Shown here one piece after another: positions 49,854-61,660 of a stretch of DNA of 64,000 nucleotides. Numbering within the stretch: the stretch's first letter is position 1; each line of letters opens with the position of its first letter. The notes beneath the pieces are model-generated. The model was given only the letters and a program-made list of their open reading frames with translations. It was not told the origin of the DNA and made no database searches. The DNA is from Polytrichum commune (lineage: Eukaryota > Streptophyta > Polytrichopsida > Polytrichales > Polytrichaceae), in the NCBI GenBank assembly GCA_950295325.1, contig OX485809.1:2728001-2792000 (forward strand), read 5' to 3'. The translations under genes and the position numbers were made by a program.

Positions 49854-50784
49854 TGAAACATCAAGATCTGTGTTTAAGATGAGTAATCAAAGTTTCCACT
49901 TCTAAACCGACTCCGAACCAAAAGGCAAACAAAAGCATTATTTAAAGAATGACCATTATCTTCTATGTATGTGCTGATGGCACAACAAACAAAATTCATG
50001 ACTAGCAATTTTGCATAGATTTTTATGCCCCTTCTACCTTATAACATGGGTTTTACAAAGAAGAGATTGAATGTTCAACTACAAACTATCTGGACCGGAA
50101 GTTCACCACCCACTTGAAGAAGGTGATATGAAGGTGACATGGACATTTCATTGAATCCGCTTTGTTAAGAAAATACCCTAAATCTACCCAATGAATAAAG
50201 CATTTGCTCCAATGTGCTCAACACAATGAAAGCCATGCCACGATGTCATTATGATGGAGGGGTATAACCTAAGGTTCCGAGCTGCTTTAAATTATCCCAA
50301 GCCGTAGAATGCAATTAGAGGAAGCTTATTGGGCTCAAACCTTCAAGGCTGCAAGGTTCACTGTTGTAATCCAACGGAGAGAGGGAATTATCACATATGA
50401 GCATACATTTCATCTATCCGACATCAAAGCCTAACATCCTGTATGTTTGTGGCTAATTCGTCTCAAATGACTTAGACACAACTAATTTGGGGTCTTTAAA
50501 TCTAATTTTGACTTCAAATCAACGAAGAAAAAGTAATCTTTGAACTCTATGTTGTTGTAGGACTTTCATGTTGGATGAACGAGAGGTATGCTCGTATGCA
50601 ATAATTCCCTGTCTCCTAACCCAATTGGCCATGAGCAGTCATTGGCCTCAGTTCCAAAAGCATTAACCTACTCGGTGAAAACATAACCAATGGGAAGTTC
50701 AAAAGTTGAGAGAAAGAATTTGATTTATTGAAGAGGAGAATCACACTTCAATGATATTACTCCCTAGTATTGCTACCCTATATA
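49854..50784. other. Spacer, possible decayed retroelement
   Basis: No open frame with recognisable content. The sequence is of mixed composition and may be remnant mobile DNA. Confidence 0.35.
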
Positions 50785-50798
50785 CTAGTCAGCCATGA

Positions 50799-51166
50799 TA
50801 GGCACCACGGGCCTTGGCTTGGTGGTTAGGGCTCATGACCCCCAATGAGGAGGTTGTGGATTCTATTCCCCATGCCGGCGTGGTGCTCACCACCTTAGTC
50901 CACCCAACTATGGTGGGGGGTCCTTGGACCTTGTTGTATGGGTACCTCAAAGCCCTTTGGGGGGATACCATGTCCGGTATCTTCAAGGCACTAGTGGCTA
51001 GCTAGGAACTTGTATAGTGTGTCACTATAGTGTCCATCCTCGAAAGGGGAGAGTAGTATTTGTCCCAATGTCCCCTTGTCCAGTGGGCATTGGGTCATTG
51101 GCATTACAAACGGACACTTTATTCATGCCGGCCCCTTGCTTGAAAAGGGTTGGAGTTTCTATCTAT
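50799..51166 (+). mobile_element. tRNA-derived SINE with a 14-bp target duplication
   Basis: The element is bounded by perfect direct repeats CTAGTCAGCCATGA at 50785-50798 and 51167-51180. Its head resembles a tRNA gene: box A-like TGGCTTGGTGG at 50815-50825 and box B-like GGATTCTATTCC at 50858-50869, at tRNA-like spacing. The body is about 300 bp and unrelated, ending in a short TCTATCTAT tail in place of poly(A). It has no protein-coding capacity. Mobilisation would need a LINE partner. Confidence 0.75.
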
Positions 51167-51409
51167 CTAGTCAGCCATGACACTTATTTCTCTCACCTTG
51201 CCCAGCCCCAGCTAATTCAATCAAGACATCCTAATCTAAACACACTCGGTACACCGGAATCTGCTAGTAATTAACATACTCCGATCTGGAAATCTCCAAG
51301 AATAATGGTCAGCATCAATGGCAGGCAGCATGATAACTTCCGAATGCAAGCCCAACTGTAATACTCTATAACTAACTTCTAATCATGCTTGAAACAATGA
51401 ACAGGGACA

Positions 51410-51620
51410 ACCCACAATTCGTTACAGATGAACCGGTCGAATTTGAGAAATAACCGGTTGAAGTTCAAGACTTCAGGAAAGTTACCGATCGTTTTAGAGG
51501 AATCTATGGAACACACTCAAACTAATCAAGAAAACCTGAAAGATCACGACCTGTTGACTTGGGAACACCAGGATTTGGACCGATTATGCCCAAAATCCTC
51601 CCTGGACATTGGCATGGAAT
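51410..51620. repeat. Dispersed repeat, inverted relative to 63130-63420
   Basis: GAGGAATCTATGGAACACAC, GAAAGATCACGAC and GATGAACCGGT...GAGAAATAACCG recur on the opposite strand near 63250-63400. It lies just downstream of the GDSL gene stop (51676) and may fall in its 3' UTR. Confidence 0.5.
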
Positions 51621-51675
51621 CATCCGTCACTACTTGCTACAGTGTGAGATGATTTGGTTGATAGGTGTTGTTTCA

Positions 51676-54600
51676 TCAAGTTCGGGCGTCCCAGTTGCTG
51701 AAGTCCGGGGAGCAATCGAAGCCTCCATCGGGGCTGATGTGTTTCCCAGTGAGGAAGGCCGTGGCCGCCGCCTTGTTGAGGGTGTTGGAGTGGTGGATGC
51801 CATCCCAGCTGAGGTATTCGAGGGAGTTGTCACATGTTGAGGTAGTTAAATTCACAAATTGGTTGTCAATGGTTCCCACGTGACCACATGTCACTTGTTT
51901 GTTGAAATTGTAGCTTCCTCCGGTTCCACAGCACGCCTTCAATGTCTCCGTCACATCTGAAAGGATAATAATAACGGTTCAAGCAACGATCGATTTGTCA
52001 CACTTACATCAAACTGTCTTAATTCTTAGTGGTATATTGAAGGTGGTGTTTCATTCTGTGAGCACCTTCAATGCACCAGTCAGGTCCCCTGAAGGTTTCT
52101 CTCAAGAAGAGTATATTTTATCCATATACATCGTATACCTCTCCAAAAGTCAATACGTCACAAGGAGATGAGGAGGAGAACAAGCGATGACTCCAATGAT
52201 GACATCGGTTTAAATCATGATGTTCTTTCTTCTTCAAGGTAGTTTGATTCTACTCTGAGAAGGGCATCACAAGAATTGAATGAATTTTCAAGAATAATGC
52301 ATCCTTCGAAAGACATTGATACCTTGAACGGGTGTGGACAAAGTAGTCCGCACCTAATATCCCCCAAGGACAAGTCTTTAGGTTCTCACATGGTTGGAAA
52401 TGCCTTGTTCATCTAGAGTCTCTCAGTGAGTTCTATACTGTTACTAAACTCACCTCACCCATTAGAAAGAGCGGATCACCTTTTAAATGAGGCAACAGTT
52501 ACATCATGGGGATGAATTAGAGGCTCTACCTTTTAGTTCATGCTACTAAGGGCCAGTCCACATGAGATCCCAAGTCCTAAGTCCCACTCATGTTAGCAAG
52601 TCCCAACATGGAGGCAAAGTCCCAACTTTTGAACCTCAAGTCACCATTAATCATCAATAAAGTGAGATCTTGATTATTTTATACAAAACTATTCATGGGA
52701 CTTGTGTTGAGAAATGGATTTAGCTTTTTGCTCAACTCAACCCTCAAGACACATCCCAAGCCTCATGTCCATAAAGTGTTGCCATGTAGACATCCATGTC
52801 ATACTCGGGACTTAAGACTTGGGACAAGTGTGACGTGATAAGTCCCAACTTCCATGCTCTTCACGGCCGAGATTGAGATTGCACAGATCGACCTCAAGTG
52901 AACTGGACTTTAAAGTACTTGGGACGCCATGCGAACCAGCCATAAGTATTCATTTTCCTTTCATTCTTTTTAGATAAGCAACATGACGTGGTAAGAAATA
53001 GAATAGTATAGAGTGTCGAACGCCATACTGTATGCAGTCGGGTTCTTCAGGATGTCGGTGTAGACGCCATGGATGTCGCCATAGTACAAGTTGGCAGTAG
53101 GGTACTTCTTCCGCAAGGCGATCATCTTCTCCCCAAGTATCTGATTGTGGGAGGCAGAGATTTTGTTGATGTCCTTCAAGCAGCCATAGCCATCGTAACT
53201 GGCCGTGGGGCTCTGGAACAAGGTTAGCATCGCCGGAAAGCAGCCGAGAGGTGGCATATTCACCACGAAGATGTCATTGCCTCCAAATGCTAGTACGCCC
53301 TGCCACGCGGATGGATCGGAGAAGGTCATTTAATTATAAGTGAATGAGTGACAATATTTTTCTCATGTACATAAAATCATATCATACCAACCTCAGATTA
53401 ATTAAATTTTTCTGTGTGCTCCAGCTGTGTCTGGAAAATAACCTCACATCAAGCGTTGCTACCTTCACCAACCGAAGTGATGAGACAACCGTGGGGCGAT
53501 TGTTCCGCAAAAGTACACCAGTATCACAATACGGAATCAGAATCACTTCACTCATGCAATTGTTTGGATGGTTGATTGCTGTAGTTGATTGTAGACGATG
53601 GCATGTCATATCATATCATATAGCTAGGTGTCATATCCTAGTAGTGTATCCTACAAGGTGTGAGTGCAGACAGAAATGTTTGATGTCACTGAGTGCCATC
53701 AAAGATTCAACCCAGTCAACTGGACGTTTTAATGTCGCAAAATTGGGTTCAGGTCCTAAAACTAGGAAATTTAGAATGACACCACTTTCACCATATCGCG
53801 GGCATATTGCACTATTACATCGTGTGAATTGATTTTGGGTGACTATTTTACCTATACCTGTAATCCCAGAGGCCTTATGAGGTTTCAGTTGAGCTCACCT
53901 CAACTAAAGCGACGATTGCATCCACCACATCACCGACAATGTCCAAGGCCTGGCGGGGCGTGTAAGTGCCGTCGTATAGACCAAAGAAATAATCTTGGAA
54001 TCCCGAATACACCATATAGAGAGATGTGTTGAGGGATGCGATGGTGGGCAAGCTCTGCACAACAACTGCGACATATACACATATACATATTCCCAACCTC
54101 AGATCCTCAACTTCCACAGATCACGACTATGGGATCACAGTGATTATAAACTTGAGCAATAAACATGTTAATATTTGGCATCTAAGAACATCTCGAACAC
54201 CATATGATTAATTCCTGTTGTGTAACAATTCCTCCATCAATCGTGTACTTCATTCGTATCCGATGTATCCTCGCAGAAAACTAACAAATTTACTTGACAC
54301 ACATGACGAAATGATGCTTCAGAAACATGGATGGGTGTGCAACAAGAAATAATTATACTTACTCACGGGATTCTGGTTGTAGTAATATCCAAGTCGCACT
54401 TTGTAACGAACTAGCCACTGCAGCTGGACCTCCAGAGAGAAGGGGGTGTTAAATCCGGCGTTCTTCACCCACGCGGAGCTGTTCCTGGCACTGGCTCCCG
54501 CGGTCGCAAAGTTGGAACCGTAGGTGAAGTCTGATGCAGTTCCTCTAAGAATTGCGTAGTTCGGCCGCCTCCTGATTCCAAACGCTGCAAAATTCTCAAA

Positions 54601-55381
54601 ACGAAAAAGAAAAAAAATCTGAGATTCAATAGACTTCTCCATACCCGCGCAGGAGGTGTACAGACACACACATATATATATATATATATACAATCCGCAG
54701 ACCAATCCAGTAATCGGCATCAACATGAAAGAATTGATCTGCACTTACACATGTGAGATATTACTAAGGCTAAGATGTTGTGGTTTCCAATGAATCCCTG
54801 TCACTACTTTGAATTGAACCTATTAGTATCATGAGAACGTGAAGAAGAATCTGCAACCTTGATCACAAACACGACACTCCCTCTCAGCGGAAGCTTAGAA
54901 TGTCCCAGAGATGACATTATAAAGGACAGTAAGGTGACATTTGATGTGCTATTAATCAATGTACAATTTCAAGTAGGCAGGATTCTGGCCCAGAAGGAAA
55001 AATTGGCCACTCCCAAGAACATTGTAGAGTTTCGGTTAATTGAGGACAACATCTGGCAGGCCGAAAAGTGGGAGAATCTTATGTGTCGCATTGGAGTCGG
55101 TTGCTTAATTTACCCATGAAGTCGCAGAGGAGTTTGCCATCGCAGTACCGGTCGGCAGCGTGCATCGGGAAGTAGACTCCATTAGGACTAAGCTCAGCAT
55201 TAGCAAACTGTTCTGGGAATGCGGCAATGGCGTTTCCCACATCGGACAGCGAGTCTCCGAAGTTATAGATGGCGGGGTAACTGCAGTTCTTCACCGCCTG
55301 AGCTAGCAGGACACAATTCCATAGCAACAAACACGCTACTGGCAAGCTGTAGATCATTAGGCTCCTCCGAGCTCCGGCCAT
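51676..55381 (-). CDS. GDSL esterase/lipase, secreted, five exons
   Basis: Minus-strand exons: 55381-55114, 54584-54367, 54054-53899, 53299-53029 and 51956-51676; phases 1, 0, 0 and 1, all GT-AG, 397 residues. An upstream in-frame ATG at 55420 would add 13 residues, but starting at MAGARRSLMIY gives a clean signal peptide (hydrophobic to about residue 27, then NCSYPAIYNFGDSL). Block I is FGDSLSDVGN with Ser44; block II is YGSNFATAGA (111-120); block V is WDGIHH with Asp356 and His359. The Cys-rich CCGTGG...CDNSLEYLSWDG region is also typical. Plant GDSL enzymes hydrolyse esters of lipids, cutin or wall polysaccharides in the apoplast; the substrate here is unknown. In the block III region, SGFQDYF (179-185) has Gln182 where the family usually has the oxyanion-hole Asn of GxND. 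Intron 4 (1.07 kb) holds a MITE. Confidence 0.9.
52550..52942. mobile_element. PIF/Harbinger-like (Tourist-type) MITE in GDSL intron 4
   Basis: The left end GGGCCAGTCCACATGAGATC and the complement of the right end (TGGCTGGTTCGCATGGCGTC) agree, continuing into TCCCAAGT...TAAAGTCC. TAA at 52547-52549 and 52943-52945 is a 3-bp target duplication of the TWA type. The GGCCAGT...CA-ATGG start recalls known PIF/Harbinger TIRs such as mPing. It contains one copy of the ~93-bp segment that is amplified at 59.1-59.7 kb. Confidence 0.8.
54675..54694. repeat. (TA)n microsatellite in GDSL intron 1
   Basis: A short TA run after ACACACACAT, about 90 bp upstream (in gene direction) of GDSL exon 2. Confidence 0.7.
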
Positions 55382-55420
55382 ATTCGATCCCCCCCGACTG
55401 CAACAAACTGTCCCGGCCAC

Positions 55421-57483
55421 TAATAATGGTCCACAACGAAACCGAAGGGTCGGGAATGATCACTGTCTGCCTCTGCTGTCCTTCCAGGTTCCGGAGTTCA
55501 GTACTGTTGGACAAGGTTTGGTTGTCCCGGCCCTGCGCTCAGTGACCAACAACATGCAAACAATTGCTCAATCTCTGCCTGCACACAGGAGTCGCTCTGG
55601 AGTCTGATGGATTTCCTGCACCGAGCTGGGCGCAGATCGAATCGAAGGGTACAACGATATCAGTGCTCAAGCAGCTGCCTAGGATCCTGTGCTTTGAAGC
55701 CGCGCCTACCGGCTATTTTATATGTGCACTGTATTAGCTCATGCCTTGTGGTTTCAGCCCGGCCGGCAAATTGACGCAACACTGGCATGGTTGGTCACTT
55801 TGCTAATATTTTCCTTTGCCTTTCTTTCCTTAATTCTTGTTTGTGTAAATTCTCCTCTAGATAGAATGCAACCTTCCGATCAACTGTGTGACCAAAGTCG
55901 AATGAAGGGGAATAACATACGTATGCATCTTCAGAGATGTTGTGTGATTTTAGCTCGATGCGACTGTTTCCGCTGATCCGAATGCAAATTTAAGATTAAC
56001 TGTGTGATTTACAAAGCCAAATTACGGAGCCTAACATTCTTGTGGATCTTCAGAGATGGTTGTGTGAATCCTCGACGCTAGTATCTCCCCTGAACCGAAT
56101 TCAAACTTGACATCAACTGTGTGATTTACAAAGTCAAATGAAAACGGAAGGTTCTTATGGATCTCCAAAGGTCGCGGTTGTGGAAATCTATCTCGACGCT
56201 TTAATTAATGTCCCCGAACCCGACTGCAAACTTTAGCAACATAATGAATTACATTGTCAAACGAAGCCAAACATTCGTATAGATCTTCAAAGGTGGTTGT
56301 GTGAATTCTCCCAAAACCAAAGACAAAACTTCACACCAACTCTATGAATTACAAATTTAAGTCAAATTTAGTGGGACCATCTTTCCAAGGGCGGAGTGCT
56401 GGAGAAAGGGACCCCATCTCTCTTTGCCCTTAGTTTCTTTGGACCCATTATGCAAACCCTAGTAGCTGGGGAGCTGCAAGTAGGGTTTGCAAATGGCCAA
56501 ACGGTCATCATGTCATATTTGAAAGGTTTTTGTGTAAATTCTTACTAAGAGTTGAACCCATGTTTAAGTTTTTAGAGCATACTGGAGGTCAGGGTGAAAC
56601 AACCCGTAAATTGATTCCTTGGAGACGAGGTTGTAGTTATCCAACAAGGAACCAATGTATGGGATGGTTCGCCCTCCCCTACATAGAAGGTGAATAGTAA
56701 GAAGATAATGCCAGTCAAAGGTTGCAAGAGCCAACAACACACAAAAATGGGCAAGGGGAGAGGGATGGGATCCCCTCTACAACATTCATTAATGTTTTAA
56801 CACAAGATCAATATCCAAGCAACATATTATATTTGATCGTTTGTTCAAATAAAGTTCACCACTTTCAGCAACTTCCCATGCTATTCCATCCACACAAGGA
56901 TATTCCATTCCATATTCCATATCATTTGCTCATGAATAAACCAGTTATGTCTCATTAACGACTTGAGTAGGTAGATATCTCAATGTAATGGTAGCTCATA
57001 TGTAGTCGTAGAATTCAAGTTGAGATCTGGTGGGAAGATTTGATGAGCAACTGATACATTAGTCAATTGCATTTATTACATATATATATAATCTAGTTTA
57101 TGTTCAAGACTTTGCGTAAATTGTTAGTTGTCTTTGAAAAATACATTAAAATTACTTTAGGATGATGCTTAGAATAATTTAAAAAGAAATCAATTGGTTT
57201 TGGAAACTTTTAGATTTCAATTGGCCCTTCGCCCAATTCCTCCATGTCTACTCTAGAATCAACTAGCAAGACATGCAATATTAGAAAGGACACGAAAGTT
57301 TGAAAGCCTACTGCAGGAGGTTTTGGGGTCGATACGGTTGGGGTCTCGATGCATCCCTTTCACCTTACCCCTACATACATCTTCATCATTCATTGTACTC
57401 CTTCTAGCATGCATACCAAAATTTTAATTCAATTTCTTTGGATATTAAATGGTTGTTATAATGATGATACATATGTATGTATG

Positions 57484-57516
<33 letters not shown>

Positions 57517-57900
57517 ATAATTATAATTATAATTATTTTCACCCATTAGGCCATGGTATTAAAATATGCATAAAATGTTCAAAAATATGTAAGTGGCACT
57601 ATAGAATTTCGCAATGGTTTATGTACAAATATCAAGTGCTCTTGTCAACATGTGTAGTGAAGAATGTGATATTGGCATATGGGTTGGGTAATTTATACAC
57701 ACATACATGTATCATTATTGACACATAAATTTAACTTAGAAACCCTCACAACATTGGTGACAACTACTAGGGCCATCCAAAGATCAAACACAAGTTGACA
57801 CACAGAATTCATCCAAAATTTGAATTGCTCTGCTTTTAATGTTTGGTTGGTGTCAATTCTTGTGATCATGATTTGATAATTTTACATAGGATGTGGCTAT
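55421..57900. other. Spacer upstream of the GDSL gene
   Basis: Holds the presumed GDSL promoter (no TATA box chosen with confidence). A phrase related to AACTGTGTGATTTACAAAG recurs at about 55880-56370 several times with CTTCAGAGATGGTTGTGTGA, suggesting an old ~110-bp tandem repeat. A GTATAT microsatellite lies at 57475-57515. No supported gene. Confidence 0.5.
57475..57540. repeat. (GTAT/GTATAT)n microsatellite
   Basis: ATGT repeats pass into GTATAT repeats and then a short TAAT run. Short open frames translated from it are artefacts. Confidence 0.85.
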
Positions 57901-57910
57901 CATAATTCCC

Positions 57911-57931
57911 GGGGGAGGGAGGGAGGGGGGG
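57911..57931 (+). other. G-quadruplex motif
   Basis: GGGGGAGGGAGGGAGGGGGG: four G runs with single-A loops, the most stable G4 class in principle. It is isolated in the spacer, with no nearby promoter. Confidence 0.6.
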
Positions 57932-58839
57932 CATTCTGCTCAATGTTGCTCATACATTACCACATGGGTGTACAAAAGAGTATATGATTAAGAATAGGCT
58001 TACGAAGTTAACATACATGACAGGTATTGTTCCACCTAATTTTGTACAAATACATAAGGTACAATGATTTTTGAGGGAGAGGCAAGTACACCCCAAGGTT
58101 CCCACAAGGTTCCCACAAGAGATATGGACATCCCTACAGTTGGGGCCCACATGAACATGGCTCTAACTCTCAAAGGAGAGAGCAATCCCCCCCCCCCCCA
58201 AGTTGCCATAATTGATGTCAAGTAAAGCATTGTGAGAACATTAGCTCTCATTAAGCCCTTGTCAAAGTCTTAGGCCACTTTGGCCCCAACGTGCCTAATT
58301 TTGTCATATACCTTGATTGGACACCTATGTTTCACTTGTATGTGGTTAGGTGTGACTTCAAGAACGGATACTAAAAGAACATGTGTTTAACAGAGAGTAG
58401 ATTATGTTCTCAAATTATGGTAACCATGCTAGGCTCTATAGTCAAGACAATTGGAAGGAGGGATGGGGGTCTTATACGAACATTTAATGAGCACAAGAAT
58501 ACTCACTTCAATAATGAATAAGATATTCATATGAACTCCAAAATTTATTAGAAAAGTGGCTATGATCTCAAATTGGATTTGCGAACCATCTCATGCTAAT
58601 AGTGTGTTTCATATCCTAGGAGAAAGCAGGCTAGTTGAAGTAAGTAACCATTTAAGGCCCTTCTAAGTTATGAGACCACCAAGAATATCGGTACCGATGT
58701 TTGAATTTCAAAGCGAGAACTCATAAATAGCGAGGGCAACACAATTACGCTAATTTAACCAAGGGCTTGGGTTCCTTTGGTTGTCCCACCAATGTGAGCT
58801 GCATAGATTGGTGACAATCATTAAGGCAGAAACACCTTA

Positions 58840-59690
58840 GGCCAGTTCACATGGGGTCCCAACTCCCAAGTCTCACCCATGTCCACAAGTTTCAACATGG
58901 AGGCAAAGTCCCACCTTTGGAGCCTCGGGAACCTATTAAAGTATGGTTTGTGTCACTTCTTGATTATTTTATGCAAAAAAGATTTGGGATTTGTGTTGCG
59001 AGTTGGGTTTAGTTTTTGCTCAACCCAATTCTCAACACAAGCTTCGAGCATCACCTCCCAAAAAGTGTTGACATGTAGGCATCCAAGCCATACTTGAAAA
59101 CTTAAGACTTGGGACCTTGCGTGAAGTGGTACGTCCCAAATTCCATGCTCTCAATGGCAAAGATTGCACGGATTGACCTCAAGTGAATTGGAACTTAGGA
59201 CTTGGGACCCTATGTGAAGTGGTAAGTTCCAACTTTCATGCTCTCCATAGCTAAGATTGCATGGATTGACCTCAAGTGAACTGGAACTTAGGACTTGGGA
59301 TCGTGTGTGAAGTGGTAAGTCCCAACTTCCATGCTCTCAACCACTAAGATTGCACAGATTAACCACAAGTGAGAATTAGAACTTAGGACTTGGGACCCTA
59401 TGTGAAGTGGTGAATGCCCAACTTCCATCCTCTCAACAGCTAAGATTGCAAGGATTGACCTCAAGTGAACTAGAACTTAGGACTTGGAACCCTGTGTGAA
59501 GTGGTAAATCCCCCAACTTCCATGCTCTCAACGGTTGAGATTGAACGGATTAACCACAAGTGAGTTGGGATGTAGGGATTGGGACCCGTGTGAAGTGGTA
59601 AGTCCCAACTTCCATGCTCTCAACAACTAAGATTGCACAAATTGACCTCAAGTGAACTAGAACTTAGAACTTGGGACCCATGTGAAGAGG
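58840..59690. mobile_element. PIF/Harbinger-like MITE with its 3' part expanded to a minisatellite
   Basis: From GGCCAGTTCACATGGGGTCC at 58840 (preceded by TTA) the sequence follows the 52550-52942 element: CAACATGGAGGCAAAGTCCC, CTTGATTATTTTATGCAAA, TTTTTGCTCAACCCAA and GTGTTGACATGTAG. It then enters a tandem array at about 59100. The expected right terminus is not clean; the last unit ends GACCCATGTGAAGAGGG, a degraded form of the left-end complement. Confidence 0.75.
59100..59690. repeat. ~93-bp minisatellite, seven units, derived from a MITE
   Basis: GTGAAGTGGT starts or equivalents fall at 59121, 59214, 59307, 59402, 59496, 59590 and 59682 (spacing 92-95 bp). The unit carries AAGTCCCAACTTCCATGCTC, GATTGCACGGATTGACCTCA, AAGTGAACT and AACTTAGGACTTGGGACCC. 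The same segment occurs once in the 52550-52942 MITE. Confidence 0.9.
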
Positions 59691-61404
59691 GTGGGTTCAA
59701 ACTTGGAAGAAATGGTGGCCAACATTGATGAGAAGCTCTTGGCAGGTGCCAATTGAGGTGATACAAGGGTGGTATTTGTCCCAATACTCTGAGCATCGTG
59801 TGATGCACGTGGCATACCCAAGCTCCATCATGTAACACATAACTTACCCAATTATTTTCACTTACTTAGACTAGTTTGGATTGTCATAATCATGGTGTTG
59901 TGGAGCCCCAACATAGTTTCCAATACTAATTTTGAGTGCACGAGCTAAGTATGACCATGTCAGAGACAGTAAAGCATATCATCTTGGGGACCACGTAAGG
60001 GCAAATGTTTGCATTCTATCAGTAATTACACACATTTAATGTTTTCATATTTCATTGTTCCAGTGTTTAGAGCGGAGCACAAACTCAAGGCACTTGATTG
60101 TTGTTTTAAGTCGGGATGCTCAAAAATAGAACATTTGTGTGAAAGTAATAATTCAATGTCAGAGATATGCAAGTGCAAGTGGTAAGATTTGAACCTACAA
60201 CTTATTCCTCCCAAAATTCATTCCAACTACACTATCTTGATATTCTTAAGAGAGATGACAAAAATTTCACACTTTTATATAATACCAAAGAGCAAAGGAC
60301 AATGGATTTTGATGTTTCCCTCCACATCTCGTATGTTCACCATGTTGCTCTCAATAGTGGGTTGTTTAGAATCTTTGAACATGCTACTGCATCCCCACCC
60401 ATTTATAGTGTATAATGTGTAAGAAACGTTTGTTATTGATGTTGCTAAATGTGACACATCTACCTTGATCACCCAAAGGTGACTTTAGCAAAATCCGGAG
60501 TTGAGTGCTCATGTCTTATTGGGTCCTACATGGCATCCCAACCTGATGTTTTACCTAGGTTTATTATGGGGGTGATTTCACATTACCACTCCGGAAAGAA
60601 ATCTACTTAAAAGATTAATTACTAACTTGATCCTCTAGGCTCTTTTTGTTGTCCAAATCTAATCCTTTCAATGGCATCACCGTGGGCCTGGAATATGGTA
60701 AAGTGCTTGATTGTGGTACACCATTTTGTCCTTACATAGTCCTCATGATCAATATCTTTTTTTTACATATTTGAAAGAAAATAATTGTTTTTCTTTCTGG
60801 ATAATAAAGCTACCCGTAAAGTGGCAAAAGAGAAAAACCAAAGAATGAGTGGGCCTGCATTTATTAAGTTTGGTATCTAGTTTGGAGGCTTGGGTTTAGG
60901 AGGCCTGATCTTTGATGGGTGAGCCATGCACCAATTTTTACAATCAACTTTGCCTCTTGATCAAACATATTGAAGTTCTTCAGTGGACAATGAAAGCAGA
61001 CCAGTGATGTCATTGAGAATTCACAACACAAACTGTTCTACAAATGAACTAGTTACGACATTTTGCTTTAGTCTTTGACATGTAATACTGCTTTTAGAAA
61101 TCAAAAATTGAAGATATAACAATAAACACCTAAAAATACAACACCCACATGTAGAAGGTGACATTGAGGTAGTATGCATGTTGGTGACAATAATGTTTTT
61201 TTTTTTGTACTTCTCAATGGAAACACACTCATATTATATCGACATGACATAAGGTGTATGGTTTTTATATAGGAGCCCACCTTCCGAGAGGGAGGAAGTA
61301 CCCTTACAGTGACGTTTGGTGAAACATGAACACAATATAGAGGAATGGGCTCCCATTCACGTCAGTGTATAAACCAAACCCCAACGTTACATTTATTTTT
61401 TTAT
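59691..61404. other. Spacer, no supported gene
   Basis: Mixed AT-rich sequence with short overlapping open frames on both strands at 60167-60472 that match nothing recognised. Confidence 0.45.
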
Positions 61405-61625
61405 TGTATGGTCCTTAAGTGGCTCATTTTCTTAATTAAATCCCTAGATTTGATTGTTATTCAATGAGGATCAAAGAGCAAACATCACGAAGACACATGT
61501 TTAATAAAGATTGGACAACAACTTCAAATGTTTAGTAACTACTCTACACTCAATAGTGGACACAATTGGGCAGACCCACATACGTATCCAATTAAGAAAT
61601 TGACAAACATGCACTTTTGATAACA
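61405..61625. repeat. Dispersed repeat, relative of 22490-22700
   Basis: CTTAAGTGGCTC, GATCAAAGAGCAAACATCA, AAGACACATGTTTA, ACACAATTGGG and AAGAAATTGACAAACATGCA match the 22.5-kb copy in order. Probably an old mobile element remnant. Confidence 0.6.
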
Positions 61626-61660
61626 CCCACATACCTCAGTACACCGATCATCCCAATCAA

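Noticed and set aside
53270..53299. GGND in GDSL exon 4 as block III
   Set aside because: It lies directly before FVVNMPPLGC, where the family has the GAR-type turn, far too late for block III, which aligns with SGFQDYF in exon 3.
57349..57728. Small proteins rich in VY/CI repeats
   Set aside because: They are translations of the GTATAT microsatellite.
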